A stretch of 64,000 bases of DNA, taken from the NCBI GenBank assembly GCA_023417315.1, contig JAEZFW010000017.1, forward strand, positions 1 through 64,000. Direction: 5' to 3'. Positions within the stretch are counted from its first letter, which is position 1. Each line of letters begins with the position of its first letter. The position numbers and the translations under genes were made by a program. Below, one piece after another: positions 1-8,630 of the stretch. The stretch is from Pseudomonadota bacterium. Its GTDB lineage: Bacteria; Pseudomonadota; Gammaproteobacteria; Steroidobacterales; Steroidobacteraceae. The notes beneath the pieces are model-generated. The model saw only the letters and a program-made list of their open reading frames with translations, did not search any database and had not been told where the DNA came from.

Positions 1-20
1 CCCTATCCCTATCCCCTTCC
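1..20. repeat. Heptad repeat, right arm of an element cut by the window edge
   Basis: The window opens with about two and a half copies of the unit CCCTATC directly before sufT. The same unit forms the right arm of the complete element at 34209-34313, so this is probably the right arm of another element whose left arm lies outside the window. Confidence 0.6.
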
Positions 21-25
21 GGACC

Positions 26-577
26 ATGTACCGTCACGAGCAAGAACCTGTCACTTTGACGCGCGATGTCGAAGCCATCATGGTGCCGGCCGGAATCCCA
101 GTTACGCTGCGGGCGGACAAGACCGGCTTCATCACGCAGGCGCTTGGCGGCAGCTTCACCGTCTACGTCGAGGGCAACCTCTTTCGTATCGCGGGAAAGG
201 ATGCGGATGCCCTCGGTAAGGAGGCGATGATCGGCCCCGAGCTGCCGCCCAATGCCACGGATGACGATGTCAGAAATCTCGTGTGGGATCAGATGCGTTC
301 CTGCTACGACCCCGAGATCCCAATCAACATCGTCGATCTCGGTCTCATCTACTCGTGCGAAATCGCGCATGAGCCAGACGGTGAACGGGTGGCCGACATC
401 AAGATGACGCTTACGGCGCCTGGTTGCGGTATGGGCGAGGTCCTCGTCCGCGACGTGAAGGACAAAGTCGAGCTCGTGCCGACGATCAAACGTGCAGAGG
501 TCGAGCTCGTGTTCGACCCGCCCTGGAACCACAGCATGATGTCCGAAGCGGCGAGGCTGCAAACTGGCATGATGTGA
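26..577 (+). CDS. sufT: Iron-sulfur cluster assembly protein SufT (MIP18/DUF59 family)
   Basis: The 183-residue protein has an N-terminal beta-rich region typical of SufT (about residues 1-75) followed by a MIP18/DUF59 domain. Diagnostic stretches are DPEIPINIVDLGLIY (about residues 96-110) and TAPGCGMG (about 129-136) with the conserved cysteine, and a DPPWN motif near the end. SufT proteins help maturation of Fe-S proteins together with the SUF machinery. The next gene is a Rieske-type ferredoxin, a common companion in suf clusters, so the rest of suf probably lies left of the window. The ATG start is not preceded by a clear Shine-Dalgarno sequence and a heptad repeat abuts it, so the start is only moderately certain. 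Confidence 0.93.
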   Translation: MYRHEQEPVTLTRDVEAIMVPAGIPVTLRADKTGFITQALGGSFTVYVEGNLFRIAGKDADALGKEAMIGPELPPNATDDDVRNLVWDQMRSCYDPEIPINIVDLGLIYSCEIAHEPDGERVADIKMTLTAPGCGMGEVLVRDVKDKVELVPTIKRAEVELVFDPPWNHSMMSEAARLQTGMM

Positions 578-592
578 GCGCGCGCTGCGCGC

Positions 593-716
593 GTGATGAA
601 GGTGATGGAAGTGACGAAAGTGACGTAGGTCAGAGACGCGTCAACTTATCTTCCTTACTCCGCGATAGCGGTGCACCTTCATCACCTACATCGGCTACAT
701 CACTTACATCAACTTA
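593..716. repeat. Inverted nonad-repeat element between sufT and the Rieske gene
   Basis: The left arm (593-629) has four 9-base units of the type GTGATGAAG / GTGACGAAA. The motif GTCAGA follows at 629-634. The right arm (about 673-716) is the degenerate inverse, with units such as CATCACCTA. Translation of the right arm would add a His/Leu-rich N-terminus to the Rieske gene, which is evidently not coding. Confidence 0.8.
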
Positions 717-721
717 CGCTT

Positions 722-1036
722 ATGGCTTGGATCCCCGTCGCTCCCGTCTCTACCGTCCCGCCTGGCGACTACGCTCAAATCGAGATCGACGGCGCGTTGG
801 TCGCCGTCTTCAATATCGCAGGTAACTTCTACGCGATCGACGACATCTGCACTCACGACGGCGGCGAGCTGGCGGGAGGTGCGGTCGAGGGGGACGTCGT
901 GATCTGCCCGCGCCATGGCGCACGGTTTTGCCTTCGCACCGGCGCAGCCCTCACGCCGCCTGCCTATGAGCCCGTGCGCACGTATCCCACAAGAGTGGTC
1001 GACGGCGTCGTGCAAGTGCTGAGTGAGGCTCCCTGA
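722..1036 (+). CDS. Rieske [2Fe-2S] ferredoxin (non-haem oxygenase ferredoxin type)
   Basis: The 104-residue protein has the two Rieske cluster motifs CTHDGGEL and CPRHGARF, each giving one Cys and one His ligand to a [2Fe-2S] cluster. It is the size of soluble ferredoxins that feed electrons to ring-hydroxylating oxygenases or sit in suf operons. The ATG at 722 is chosen because an upstream in-frame GTG at 671 only translates the intergenic repeat into a His/Leu-rich string. No strong ribosome-binding site is visible. Placement straight after sufT suggests a role tied to Fe-S assembly rather than a dedicated oxygenase, because no oxygenase gene is adjacent. Confidence 0.88.
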   Translation: MAWIPVAPVSTVPPGDYAQIEIDGALVAVFNIAGNFYAIDDICTHDGGELAGGAVEGDVVICPRHGARFCLRTGAALTPPAYEPVRTYPTRVVDGVVQVLSEAP

Positions 1037-1073
1037 TAGAGCGATGAAGCGATGGAGTGATAGAGTGATGGAA
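1034..1073. repeat. Octad tandem repeat after the Rieske gene
   Basis: Five degenerate 8-base units of the type GATGGAGT / GATAGAGC follow the Rieske stop codon. No convincing inverted partner is visible downstream, so this is a one-armed member of the window-wide repeat family. Confidence 0.6.
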
Positions 1074-1115
1074 GACGATCCATCGACTTTCAGCACCAGT
1101 TCCTCATTACTCGCC

Positions 1116-1604
1116 ATGCTTCTGACCCTATTGCGCCATGCGAAGGCGGAGCCCGGCAGCTCCGATCAGGATGACTGGGACCGCGCCCTTGAGCCCAAAG
1201 GACATCGAGATGCCCAAGAGATTGCGCGTCGACTGCGCGATCGCGGTCTCGTCCCTAACGTAATGATCTCGAGCCCTGCAGTGCGCGCCATGCAAACCGC
1301 CCGCGCCTTCGCGCACACGTTCGGCATATCGAACGTGATCAGTGACGAACGCTTATATCTGGCTGATCCGAAAGTTCTGCTCGAGGTCGTACGCGAACGT
1401 GGCGGCAAAACAGAACACCTGATGATCGTCGGCCACAACCCTGGCATCACGGAATTTGGCGACAAGCTCTCCGCGGAGCGAGGGCTGGACAATATGCCCA
1501 CGTGCTCTGCGTATACGATTGCCTTCGACCTCAAGGACTGGAGCGCACTCGACTGGCGCAGCGGCGTGGATGCCGAGCTCGAGTATGCGGGAAGGTCCGT
1601 GTAG
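1116..1604 (+). CDS. sixA: Phosphohistidine phosphatase SixA
   Basis: The 162-residue protein starts with the histidine-phosphatase signature LTLLRHAKAEPG (RHA in place of RHG, as in SixA) and later has the second catalytic histidine in IVGHNPGI. Length matches E. coli SixA (161 residues), which removes phosphate from histidines of phosphotransfer proteins. The ATG at 1116 is preferred; the open frame extends upstream to 1023 but that part is repeat-derived. The gene converges on putA with a short hairpin-capable repeat between them. Confidence 0.9.
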   Translation: MLLTLLRHAKAEPGSSDQDDWDRALEPKGHRDAQEIARRLRDRGLVPNVMISSPAVRAMQTARAFAHTFGISNVISDERLYLADPKVLLEVVRERGGKTEHLMIVGHNPGITEFGDKLSAERGLDNMPTCSAYTIAFDLKDWSALDWRSGVDAELEYAGRSV

Positions 1605-1628
1605 GACTTCGTGACACGTTAGGGTGAG

Positions 1629-1669
1629 GGCTCTGAGTTCGTCACTTCGTCACTTCGTCACTCAGAGCC
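1629..1669. repeat. Octad repeat with flanking 9-bp inverted repeat between sixA and putA
   Basis: GGCTCTGAG (1629-1637) and its exact inverse CTCAGAGCC (1661-1669) flank three tandem octads, read GTGACGAA on the minus strand. The element contains the putA stop codon and its last codons. The stem could end transcription from either side but there is no T tract. Confidence 0.7.
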
Positions 1670-4600
1670 AGTAGGCTCGCATTCCCCCCCACCGCCGCGG
1701 TATTCACCGTGACCGTCTGCTCCGTTGCGAAGCGGTGCAGATAGTAGGGCCCGCCTGCTTTAGGACCGGTGCCGGACAGACCAAGCCCTCCGAACGGCTG
1801 CACGCCCACTACTGCGCCGATGATGTTTCGGTTCACATAGACATTCCCGGCTCGCACGCGCGATGCGATATAGCGTGCGGTCGCATCCACGCGCGTGTGC
1901 ACGCCCAAGGTCAAGCCATAGCCCGTTGCATTCACCGCATCGATCACAGAGTCCAATCGATTGGCGGAGTAGCGAACCACGTGAACGATCGGGCCGAATA
2001 CCTCACCTTCGAGCTGCGACAAAGCCTCGATCTCGACGACGACAGGGGCAAAAAAGACACCGGCTTCGTGCTCGCGGCGCAAGCGACATGTGTGATGCCA
2101 ACGCGCGCTCTTGGTCATCTTCGCTGCATGCGCAATGAGCGCCTCGCGCGAGGGCTCGTCGATCACAGGTCCGACGTCCGTGGACAAGAAACGCGGATCG
2201 CCGATTCTGAGCTCATCCATGTAGCCGGCGAGCAAAGCGGCGACGCGATCTGCGATTTCCTCTTGCACGAAGAGTGCACGCAAAGCGGAGCAGCGCTGCC
2301 CAGCGCTGTTGAATCCCGACTGCACGACGTCCATGACGACCTGCTCGGGCAGCGCGGAGCTGTCGACGATCATCGCGTTCTGACCGCCTGTTTCCGCGAT
2401 CAGGACAGCAATCGGTCCTTGCTTGCCCGCCAGCACGCGATGAATGCTGCGCGCGGTATCTGTCGAACCCGTGAACGCGACACCTGCGACCCGCGGGTCC
2501 GCGACAGCACGCGCGCCGATCGTCGCACCGTCGCCGAGCAACAGATGCAGCGCATCGCTGGGCACGCCCGCTTGATGCAGCAGCTCGACTGCACGCGTTG
2601 CGATCAGCGGTGTCTGCTCCGCCGGCTTGGCGACCGCGCAGTTGCCCGCTGCGAGCGCTGCCGCGATCTGGCCCGTGAAGATCGCGAGCGGAAAGTTCCA
2701 AGGGCTGATGCACACGAACGTGCCTCGTCCCCGTAGACGCAGCTCGTTGCTTTCGCCCGTTGGACCCGGCAGGCGAATGCCACGATCGAACTCCGCTCGA
2801 GCGCGGCTCGCGTAATAGCGCAGGAAGTCGATCGCCTCGCGCACTTCGGACACGCTGTCGACGATCGTACGTCCCGCTTCACGCACACAGTAAGCGAGCA
2901 GCTCAGGCATGTTCTGCTCGTACAGGTCGGCGGCGCGCTCGAGGATGCGCGCACGCTCGCTCGCAGGGGTGGCGTCCCAATCGCGCTGCACGCGCTCCGC
3001 AGCGACGAACGCACGCTCCACGTCTGCGACCGTTGCAGTCCTGACCTCCCCGATCACCTCGTTTCGATCGGATGGGTTCCTGACTCCCGCGGCTCTCTCA
3101 CCGGTGCGTGCACCGGACACGATCGAGCTGCCGTGCCAGTTCTTGTCGAAGTGAGCTTCCATTTGTGCCCGTATGGGCAACCACTCGAGCGGATCAGCGA
3201 GATTCACGCCACGAGAGTTCAATCGGTCCGCTCCGTATAGCTCGCGCGGAACAGGGATCTTCGGATGAGCTTTGCGCTCCAATGCATCGATCTCGGCCAC
3301 CGGGTCGCGCACGATTTCATCGACCGGCGTTTCCTCATCGACGATGCGGTTGACGAAAGACGTGTTGGCTCCATTCTCGAGCAGCCGTCTCACGAGATAC
3401 GGCAGCAGATCCTCGTGCGAGCCGACCGGCGCGTAGATCCGACATGGAACATTGAGCTTGCCCTCGCCCACGATCTGCTCGTAGAGCTCCTCGCCCATGC
3501 CGTGCAAGCGTTGGAACTCGAAGCGTCGTCCCTGTGCGAGCTCCATCACGGCCGCGACCGTGTGCGCATTGTGCGTCGCGAATTGCGGGTAGATGACATC
3601 ACCGGCGGCGAACAGCTCGCGTGCGCAGGCGAGATAGGAGACATCCGTTGCGGCCTTGCGTGTGAACACCGGATAGCCGCTGTGCCCGCGTTCTTGAGCT
3701 CGCTTGATCTCCGTATCCCAATACGCGCCTTTGACGAGCCGCACGTTCAAGCGCCGCCGCGTCTCCTCCGCCAGCATGCGCAACCAGCGCACCACATCGA
3801 GCGCCCGCTTCTGATACGCCTGAACCGCTAGGCCGAAGCCGTCCCAATTCGCCAGCATCGGCGATCGCGCAACGTGCTCGATGAGCTCGAGCGAGATCTC
3901 GAGGCGTTCCGCCTCCTCCGCATCGACCGTCAGCGCGACGTTCCTATCGCGGGCGTGACTTGCAAGCGCGAGCAGACGCGGCCCGAGCTCCGCGAGCACG
4001 CGTTCGCGCTGGGTGTACTCATAGCGCGGGAACAATGCAGACAGCTTGACCGAAATGCTAGGCGCATCGTGCGCTTCGCGGCCGCTCGTCGCTGGTGCCA
4101 CAGCCACGATAGCCGACCGATACGCCTCGAAGTACCGCTCCGCATCGCTCTTCGTAAGCGCCGCTTCTCCCAACATGTCGAACGAGTGACGGTACGCTCG
4201 ATGCTCCGGCTCACGCGCGCGTTCGAGTGCCTCTTCGATCGTGCGTCCCATCACGAACTGATGTCCCATGATGCGCATCGCCTGTCGAAAAGCCGTGCGT
4301 AGTACGGGCTCACCGAGACGTCCCGCGATTCGTGCCACGATGCCACGCGGATCGTGCAGGTCTGCATCCGAAGGACGCACGATGCGCCCAGTCAACATCA
4401 GGCCCCACGTGGATGCGTTGACGAACAAAGACTCCGCATCGTCGAGGTGCGCGGCCCAATCGCCGGCTGCAATCTTATCCGCGATCAACTTGTCCGCAGT
4501 GGCATCGTCCGGAATACGCAGCAGTGCTTCTGCCAAGCACATCAGAATGACGCCTTCCTGCGAAGACAAATCGTACTTGCGCAGAAAGGCATCCAAGCCA

Positions 4601-4773
4601 TGACGTGTCATATCCGCATCGCGAACGTGCTGGACGAGATCGCGGGCGCGCATCGTCACGCGCGCGCTTTGTTCTGGCGCGAACCGAGCGAGATTCGCAA
4701 GTGCCTCAACGACTTCGTCTTCGTTCGCTAGATAGTTGCGGTTGATTGCCGCAGCAACCGATCGTTCAGCCAT
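1642..4773 (-). CDS. putA: Bifunctional proline dehydrogenase / glutamate-semialdehyde dehydrogenase PutA
   Basis: The 1043-residue protein converts proline to glutamate. An alpha-helical arm is followed by the FAD-dependent proline dehydrogenase barrel (about residues 180-470, motifs VRLVKGAYWDTEIK and FATHNAHT), then the NAD-dependent aldehyde dehydrogenase (about 530-1010, motifs ISPWNFPLAIF, ETGGQN and the catalytic cysteine near residue 828 in NSAGQRCSAL). It lacks the N-terminal ribbon-helix-helix domain of E. coli PutA, so it should not repress its own gene. The ATG at 4773 is chosen; an in-frame TTG at 4806 would overlap the upstream gene by 20 bases. The last six residues are encoded within an intergenic repeat. 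Confidence 0.97.
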   Translation of the reverse strand: MAERSVAAAINRNYLANEDEVVEALANLARFAPEQSARVTMRARDLVQHVRDADMTRHGLDAFLRKYDLSSQEGVILMCLAEALLRIPDDATADKLIADKIAAGDWAAHLDDAESLFVNASTWGLMLTGRIVRPSDADLHDPRGIVARIAGRLGEPVLRTAFRQAMRIMGHQFVMGRTIEEALERAREPEHRAYRHSFDMLGEAALTKSDAERYFEAYRSAIVAVAPATSGREAHDAPSISVKLSALFPRYEYTQRERVLAELGPRLLALASHARDRNVALTVDAEEAERLEISLELIEHVARSPMLANWDGFGLAVQAYQKRALDVVRWLRMLAEETRRRLNVRLVKGAYWDTEIKRAQERGHSGYPVFTRKAATDVSYLACARELFAAGDVIYPQFATHNAHTVAAVMELAQGRRFEFQRLHGMGEELYEQIVGEGKLNVPCRIYAPVGSHEDLLPYLVRRLLENGANTSFVNRIVDEETPVDEIVRDPVAEIDALERKAHPKIPVPRELYGADRLNSRGVNLADPLEWLPIRAQMEAHFDKNWHGSSIVSGARTGERAAGVRNPSDRNEVIGEVRTATVADVERAFVAAERVQRDWDATPASERARILERAADLYEQNMPELLAYCVREAGRTIVDSVSEVREAIDFLRYYASRARAEFDRGIRLPGPTGESNELRLRGRGTFVCISPWNFPLAIFTGQIAAALAAGNCAVAKPAEQTPLIATRAVELLHQAGVPSDALHLLLGDGATIGARAVADPRVAGVAFTGSTDTARSIHRVLAGKQGPIAVLIAETGGQNAMIVDSSALPEQVVMDVVQSGFNSAGQRCSALRALFVQEEIADRVAALLAGYMDELRIGDPRFLSTDVGPVIDEPSREALIAHAAKMTKSARWHHTCRLRREHEAGVFFAPVVVEIEALSQLEGEVFGPIVHVVRYSANRLDSVIDAVNATGYGLTLGVHTRVDATARYIASRVRAGNVYVNRNIIGAVVGVQPFGGLGLSGTGPKAGGPYYLHRFATEQTVTVNTAAVGGNASLLALSDEVTK

Positions 4774-4786
4774 GGCGTGAGATTGC

Positions 4787-5524
4787 TCAACCGATTTCGT
4801 ATACAAGATTCACCGTCGTCAGCGTGTCCGTCTTCGTGAATTCCGCTGGCGGGTCGGTGTTGTACCGCACGCTGTAGCCGACCGCTAGGGCAAGTGCACC
4901 CAGTATTCTCACCTGCAGGCTCAAGTCGTTCTGTACGAATGTGTTCGCCTCGCCAGACTCGACGAGGAGCTTGTTGAGGATCTTCGTGGTCTCCGTCAGT
5001 TGATGCTCGAAGTCAATGGAACCTTGAACGATGGCGTTCTCCTGCCGCTCGCCTGGAATCAATGTGATACCGTCGTCCGCGAACGAATCGCGAGTTCGTA
5101 GGACCTTGTAGCCTGCACCGATCTGAGCCGACAGCTTGGTGATCGGATCGTCGAAGAACCTCCAGCCGAAGCCCGTACCGTAGGTCGACTGGTACTCGAA
5201 ACCGCTGAAGCGATCGTCCTCGTAGCGGCCCGAGATGAACCAGAATCCTTTGCCGTTGAAGTCATAGTCGCTTTGCTCGCGCACGTTCCAGCGCTGTCCG
5301 GTCGTGCCCGTATTGTCCGAGGCGTATACACCGTCGAGCTCGAGCGTATGTGTCCAGCGAACGAACTCACGAGCGAGCTTGAGCTTGGCGTTCGCGGTGT
5401 CGGTATCGGAATTGCCCCGCGCGGCGACGAGTCCGGCTTCTGCCCTCGCGCTCCACTGCGCTTGCGCCAATATCGGGCAGCAGCACGCAACCATTCCCAC
5501 CACATAAGCAACGACTCGGTGCAT
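4787..5524 (-). CDS. DUF481 (YdiY-like) outer-membrane protein
   Basis: The 245-residue protein starts with a signal peptide (MHRVVAYVVGMVACCCPILAQA, cleavage likely after AQA; shown in part) and continues as alternating beta strands ending in an aromatic/hydrophobic strand (NLVYEIG), as expected of a small beta-barrel. The repeated GNSDTDTANAKLKL and SGRYEDDRFSGF stretches are typical of DUF481, a family of salt-induced outer-membrane proteins of unclear function. AGGAGG at 5530-5535 lies five bases before the ATG at 5524 and fixes the start. It lies just upstream of putA, so co-transcription is likely. Confidence 0.85.
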   Translation of the reverse strand: MHRVVAYVVGMVACCCPILAQAQWSARAEAGLVAARGNSDTDTANAKLKLAREFVRWTHTLELDGVYASDNTGTTGQRWNVREQSDYDFNGKGFWFISGRYEDDRFSGFEYQSTYGTGFGWRFFDDPITKLSAQIGAGYKVLRTRDSFADDGITLIPGERQENAIVQGSIDFEHQLTETTKILNKLLVESGEANTFVQNDLSLQVRILGALALAVGYSVRYNTDPPAEFTKTDTLTTVNLVYEIG

Positions 5525-5681
5525 CATCTCCTCCTCGGGGTCGGCCAACCAAAACGCGAGATGATGGCAGACATGAACTCCGCACGCATGTACCTCCTCT
5601 GCGACAACCACGAGGAAACAGCGCTGTGCCCGAGGCGTTCGGGCGTATAAGCTTCGCGCTCGATTCAACGCGGGGACACTC

Positions 5682-6548
5682 GTGAGCAGTGATCACAGCG
5701 CCGTCATCGTCACGGCGAACACCTTCATGACGGACGTCGTCGAAGCATCGACTCAGGTGCCGGTGCTCGTCGACTTCTGGGCACCATGGTGCGCACCCTG
5801 CCGGCAGCTGATGCCTGTTCTCGAGCGCCTCGCGCAGGAATTCGCGGGGCGTGTGCGGCTCGCGAAGGTCAATACGGACGAGGAGCAGGCGCTCGCCACG
5901 CAGCTCGGTGTGCGAAGTCTGCCGACGGTGGTGCTCTTCAAGGATCGCGCGGTCGTGGAGCACTTCGTGGGGCTCGTGCCGGAAGCACAGATCCGCGAAC
6001 TGCTAAACCGTCATGTGTCGAGCACACCCGAAAGTCCGCTCGATCGCGCCCGGGTGCTGAAAGCGGCAGGCGACTTCGCGGCCGCTCGTGCCGAGCTCGA
6101 AGCGGTGCTCAGCGGCGACCCGGACAGCGTCGATGCGCAAGCAGAGTTGGCCGAGGTTCGATTGCTCGACGGAGATGTCGAAGGCGCGCGAGCTGAGCTC
6201 GAGCGCTTGCGTGGCACGCATCCGACGCACGCCGGCACGAAGCGGCTCGCAGCCCTCGTCGAGTTCAGCGAGATCGTTGCCGCGCACCCGGATGTGCGAG
6301 CGCTGAAGGAGCGCGTGGCGACGGACAGCTCGAACCTCGAGCTACGCCATGCATTGGCGGTTCACCAACTCCTGGGCGGTGATTACGCATCCGCGCTGAA
6401 CACCTGGCTCGACATGCTGCGCAATCATCGATCGTTCAAGGACGATCTCGCGCGCCGCAGTCTCGTGCTCGCCTTCGAGCTGATCGGGGAAGACGATCCG
6501 ATCGTTGCACACACACGGCGCGAGATGGCGAAGGCGCTCTTCTCGTGA
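5682..6548 (+). CDS. cnoX: Chaperedoxin CnoX (thioredoxin fold plus TPR-like C-terminus)
   Basis: The 288-residue protein has an N-terminal thioredoxin domain (about 8-112) with active site FWAPWCAPCRQLMP and the cis-proline in RSLPTVVLF, then a helical tetratricopeptide-like region (about 115-288). This architecture is that of CnoX/YbbN, a holdase that hands substrates to GroEL and DnaK. Unlike the E. coli protein, which has lost the first active-site cysteine, this one keeps CAPC and so may be redox-active. The GTG start at 5682 follows a GGGGA sequence. It is divergent from the DUF481-putA pair. Confidence 0.92.
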   Translation: MSSDHSAVIVTANTFMTDVVEASTQVPVLVDFWAPWCAPCRQLMPVLERLAQEFAGRVRLAKVNTDEEQALATQLGVRSLPTVVLFKDRAVVEHFVGLVPEAQIRELLNRHVSSTPESPLDRARVLKAAGDFAAARAELEAVLSGDPDSVDAQAELAEVRLLDGDVEGARAELERLRGTHPTHAGTKRLAALVEFSEIVAAHPDVRALKERVATDSSNLELRHALAVHQLLGGDYASALNTWLDMLRNHRSFKDDLARRSLVLAFELIGEDDPIVAHTRREMAKALFS

Positions 6549-6554
6549 GCCAAT

Positions 6555-7370
6555 TCAGGCATCGCCTGAAGCCGCCGTCCGCAAGACCTCGGCCTGCTCA
6601 CGGCCGAGATAGGCAACGATGATCTTGCGGGTGAGATAGATGAGTGGAATGAGCAGGACTGCCATCAGCAACTTGTAACCGTAATTCACTGTTGCCACTG
6701 CGAGGAAGAGCGACGTCGGCCATTGCTGCGGACCCAGCACGAAGGCGATGTACAGGACCACGAAGCTGTCGATGAGCTGCGAGACGGCCGTCGATCCCGT
6801 GGCGCGCAACCAGATCCATCTCTCGCCGGTCGCACGACGGATGCGATGGAAGACAACCACGTCGATTAGCTGGCCGATCAGGAACGCCGTCAACGACCCG
6901 GCGATCGTCCATAGACCCTGTCCGAAGACATTCGCGAACGCTGCCTGCATATCAGGCACGCCGCGCTCCGCGTTGACACCAACCCAGAACCCAGCAGGAA
7001 CCAAGGCGATCGCCATGTACGCGGCAAGGAACGCATACATGATCAAGAGAGCGGTCAGCCACGAAACGAACCGCACGCCGCGCTGCCCGAAGTATTCGTT
7101 GATGATGTCGGTCATCAGGAACACGAACGGCCACAACAGCACGCCGCTGGTGAACGACAGCGAGCCGCTCTGCCCGAATAGGCGCCAATCGAAGGTCGAT
7201 ATGCCAAGTGTCGGCTCGAGGGCGAAAATCTTGACGCCGACGAATTCCGCGATGAGTGCGTTGCCAGCGAGAAACGTTCCAAGCACGACGAACAAGCGCG
7301 TCGAACGCGGCCCCAGAACGGTGCGAGCGACATCGACCGTTGCAGTGCTCGACCCTTCTGAATTCAACAT
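6555..7370 (-). CDS. yhhQ: YhhQ-type queuosine precursor transporter (VUT family)
   Basis: The 271-residue protein has about six hydrophobic helices and the family signatures FVFLMTDIINEYFG, FGQGLWTIAGSLTAFLIGQL and RATGSTAVSQLIDSF. VUT/YhhQ proteins import the queuosine precursors preQ0/preQ1 across the inner membrane. Another queuosine gene, queG, is in this window at 49271. The ATG at 7370 is preferred to one at 7406 because homologues begin near here, but neither has a strong ribosome-binding site. A 7-bp hairpin (6554-6570) covers its stop codon and the gap to cnoX. Confidence 0.88.
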   Translation of the reverse strand: MLNSEGSSTATVDVARTVLGPRSTRLFVVLGTFLAGNALIAEFVGVKIFALEPTLGISTFDWRLFGQSGSLSFTSGVLLWPFVFLMTDIINEYFGQRGVRFVSWLTALLIMYAFLAAYMAIALVPAGFWVGVNAERGVPDMQAAFANVFGQGLWTIAGSLTAFLIGQLIDVVVFHRIRRATGERWIWLRATGSTAVSQLIDSFVVLYIAFVLGPQQWPTSLFLAVATVNYGYKLLMAVLLIPLIYLTRKIIVAYLGREQAEVLRTAASGDA

Positions 7371-7495
7371 CGGCCGCCTGTCCGCACACGCTAAACGCCA
7401 GCGCATGCGCAGTATGCATGAGACAAATTCGCCGTCTCAATTCGATGCGCGGCACGCTCGGCCATGTACACTTGTGTGCGTTCAGGGAGGCAACT

Positions 7496-8311
7496 ATGGC
7501 GAGACTCCACGCGCTCAACTTCTATCCAGTCAAGTCATGCAAGGGCATCGCAGTGGAGTCGGCCACTGTCACGCCCATGGGATTCCCACATGATCGCGAG
7601 TGGATGGTGGTGGACATGAGCTACCGGTTCCTCACGCAACGCGAAGAGCCGCGCCTCGCGCTTATTACTCCACAGGTGCAGGGTGCTACTCTCACGCTCG
7701 ATGCACCGGAGCGAGCCACCCTGACTGTGCCCGCGGATGCCAACGCTCGCTCCGTCGAAACGGTCGTGTGGCGTGATCGCTGTGCGGCGTTCGATTGCGG
7801 TGAGGAGCCGGCGAGATGGCTCAGCGAGTTTTTGGGAAGAGCTGTTCGCCTCGTGCGCTTCGATCAGCGCGGCAGACGCGCGAGCAGTACCGACTGGACA
7901 GGCGATACAGAAGCGCTCAATCAGTTCTCGGACGGTTTTCCCTGGCTCGTGATTTCCCAGCCATCGCTCGACGATCTGAACTTGCGCTTACCTGAACCGC
8001 TACCGATGAATCGATTCCGGCCCAATATCGTCCTCGCGGACGTGCCCGCCTATGCCGAAGATCGCATTCACGAGCTCGTGATCGGCAGCGTAAGGCTGCG
8101 GCTCGTGAAGCCGTGTACCCGCTGCGCGATCACCACCACGGATCAGAGCACGGGGGAACGCAGGAGCGATCAGCCCCTGCGCACGCTCAAACAGTATCGC
8201 TTCGACAAGGAATTGAGGGGTGTGTTGTTCGGTCAGAATGCGATCCTGATCGCAGGAGCGGGCGAACAGGTGCGCACCGGTGAGAACGCTCAGATTGTTT
8301 GGAAGAGCTGA
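7496..8311 (+). CDS. MOSC-domain protein (YcbX/mARC-like)
   Basis: The 271-residue protein has an N-terminal MOSC beta-barrel domain (LHALNFYPVKSCKG, with the conserved DREWMVVD) and a C-terminal MOSC domain (about 120-265) with the conserved cysteine region VKPCTRCAITTTDQ. Relatives bind molybdenum cofactor and reduce N-hydroxylated compounds, but unlike YcbX there is no C-terminal 2Fe-2S domain, so an electron partner would be needed. GGGAGG at 7485-7490 sits five bases before the ATG at 7496, which rules out the longer open frame from 7256. Confidence 0.88.
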   Translation: MARLHALNFYPVKSCKGIAVESATVTPMGFPHDREWMVVDMSYRFLTQREEPRLALITPQVQGATLTLDAPERATLTVPADANARSVETVVWRDRCAAFDCGEEPARWLSEFLGRAVRLVRFDQRGRRASSTDWTGDTEALNQFSDGFPWLVISQPSLDDLNLRLPEPLPMNRFRPNIVLADVPAYAEDRIHELVIGSVRLRLVKPCTRCAITTTDQSTGERRSDQPLRTLKQYRFDKELRGVLFGQNAILIAGAGEQVRTGENAQIVWKS

Positions 8312-8334
8312 GCGAGCTCGAACCACACGCGTAG

Positions 8335-8505
8335 TTACGACTCAGCGCACTGGCTGCCGCGTCGAATGTCTTTGCGGACGCTCTCCCAGTCCTCGCGTAC
8401 CAGCGTCTTTTCCGGATCGAACTCGTCCTTCTCGCCGTCCATTCGCGGGAGCGGCAAAGGCATCTTCACGGTCGCATCCGGATCCTTGTCGCGCTCTATT
8501 GTCAT
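8335..8505 (-). CDS. Small acidic hypothetical protein, 56 residues
   Basis: A short open frame starting at ATG 8505 with GGAG eight bases upstream encodes a hydrophilic 56-residue protein (MTIERDKDPDATVKMPLPLP at its start) with no membrane segment and no recognisable motif beyond a KDEFDPEKTLVREDWE stretch. The good ribosome-binding site and gene-like composition support it as real. It lies tail to tail with the MOSC gene and downstream of an exported-protein gene on the same strand. Function unknown. Confidence 0.6.
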   Translation of the reverse strand: MTIERDKDPDATVKMPLPLPRMDGEKDEFDPEKTLVREDWESVRKDIRRGSQCAES

Positions 8506-8630
8506 AATCGAACTCCGTCGAACTGTGGAGCGTAACGTAAACGAGCGCTCGAAACTCCGGTTGTGCAATGGGTCACAAACGAACCGCCCTTCCGGCGAGA
8601 TCGATGGACCCTGAGCACTGGAGCACACGT

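Noticed and set aside
671..721. A His/Leu-rich N-terminus on the Rieske protein
   Set aside because: It is the right arm of the repeat element read in frame; the Rieske fold starts after 722.
1735..3831. Two long plus-strand frames (333 and 188 codons) opposite putA
   Set aside because: Antisense shadows of the proline dehydrogenase and aldehyde dehydrogenase coding sequence, without motifs.
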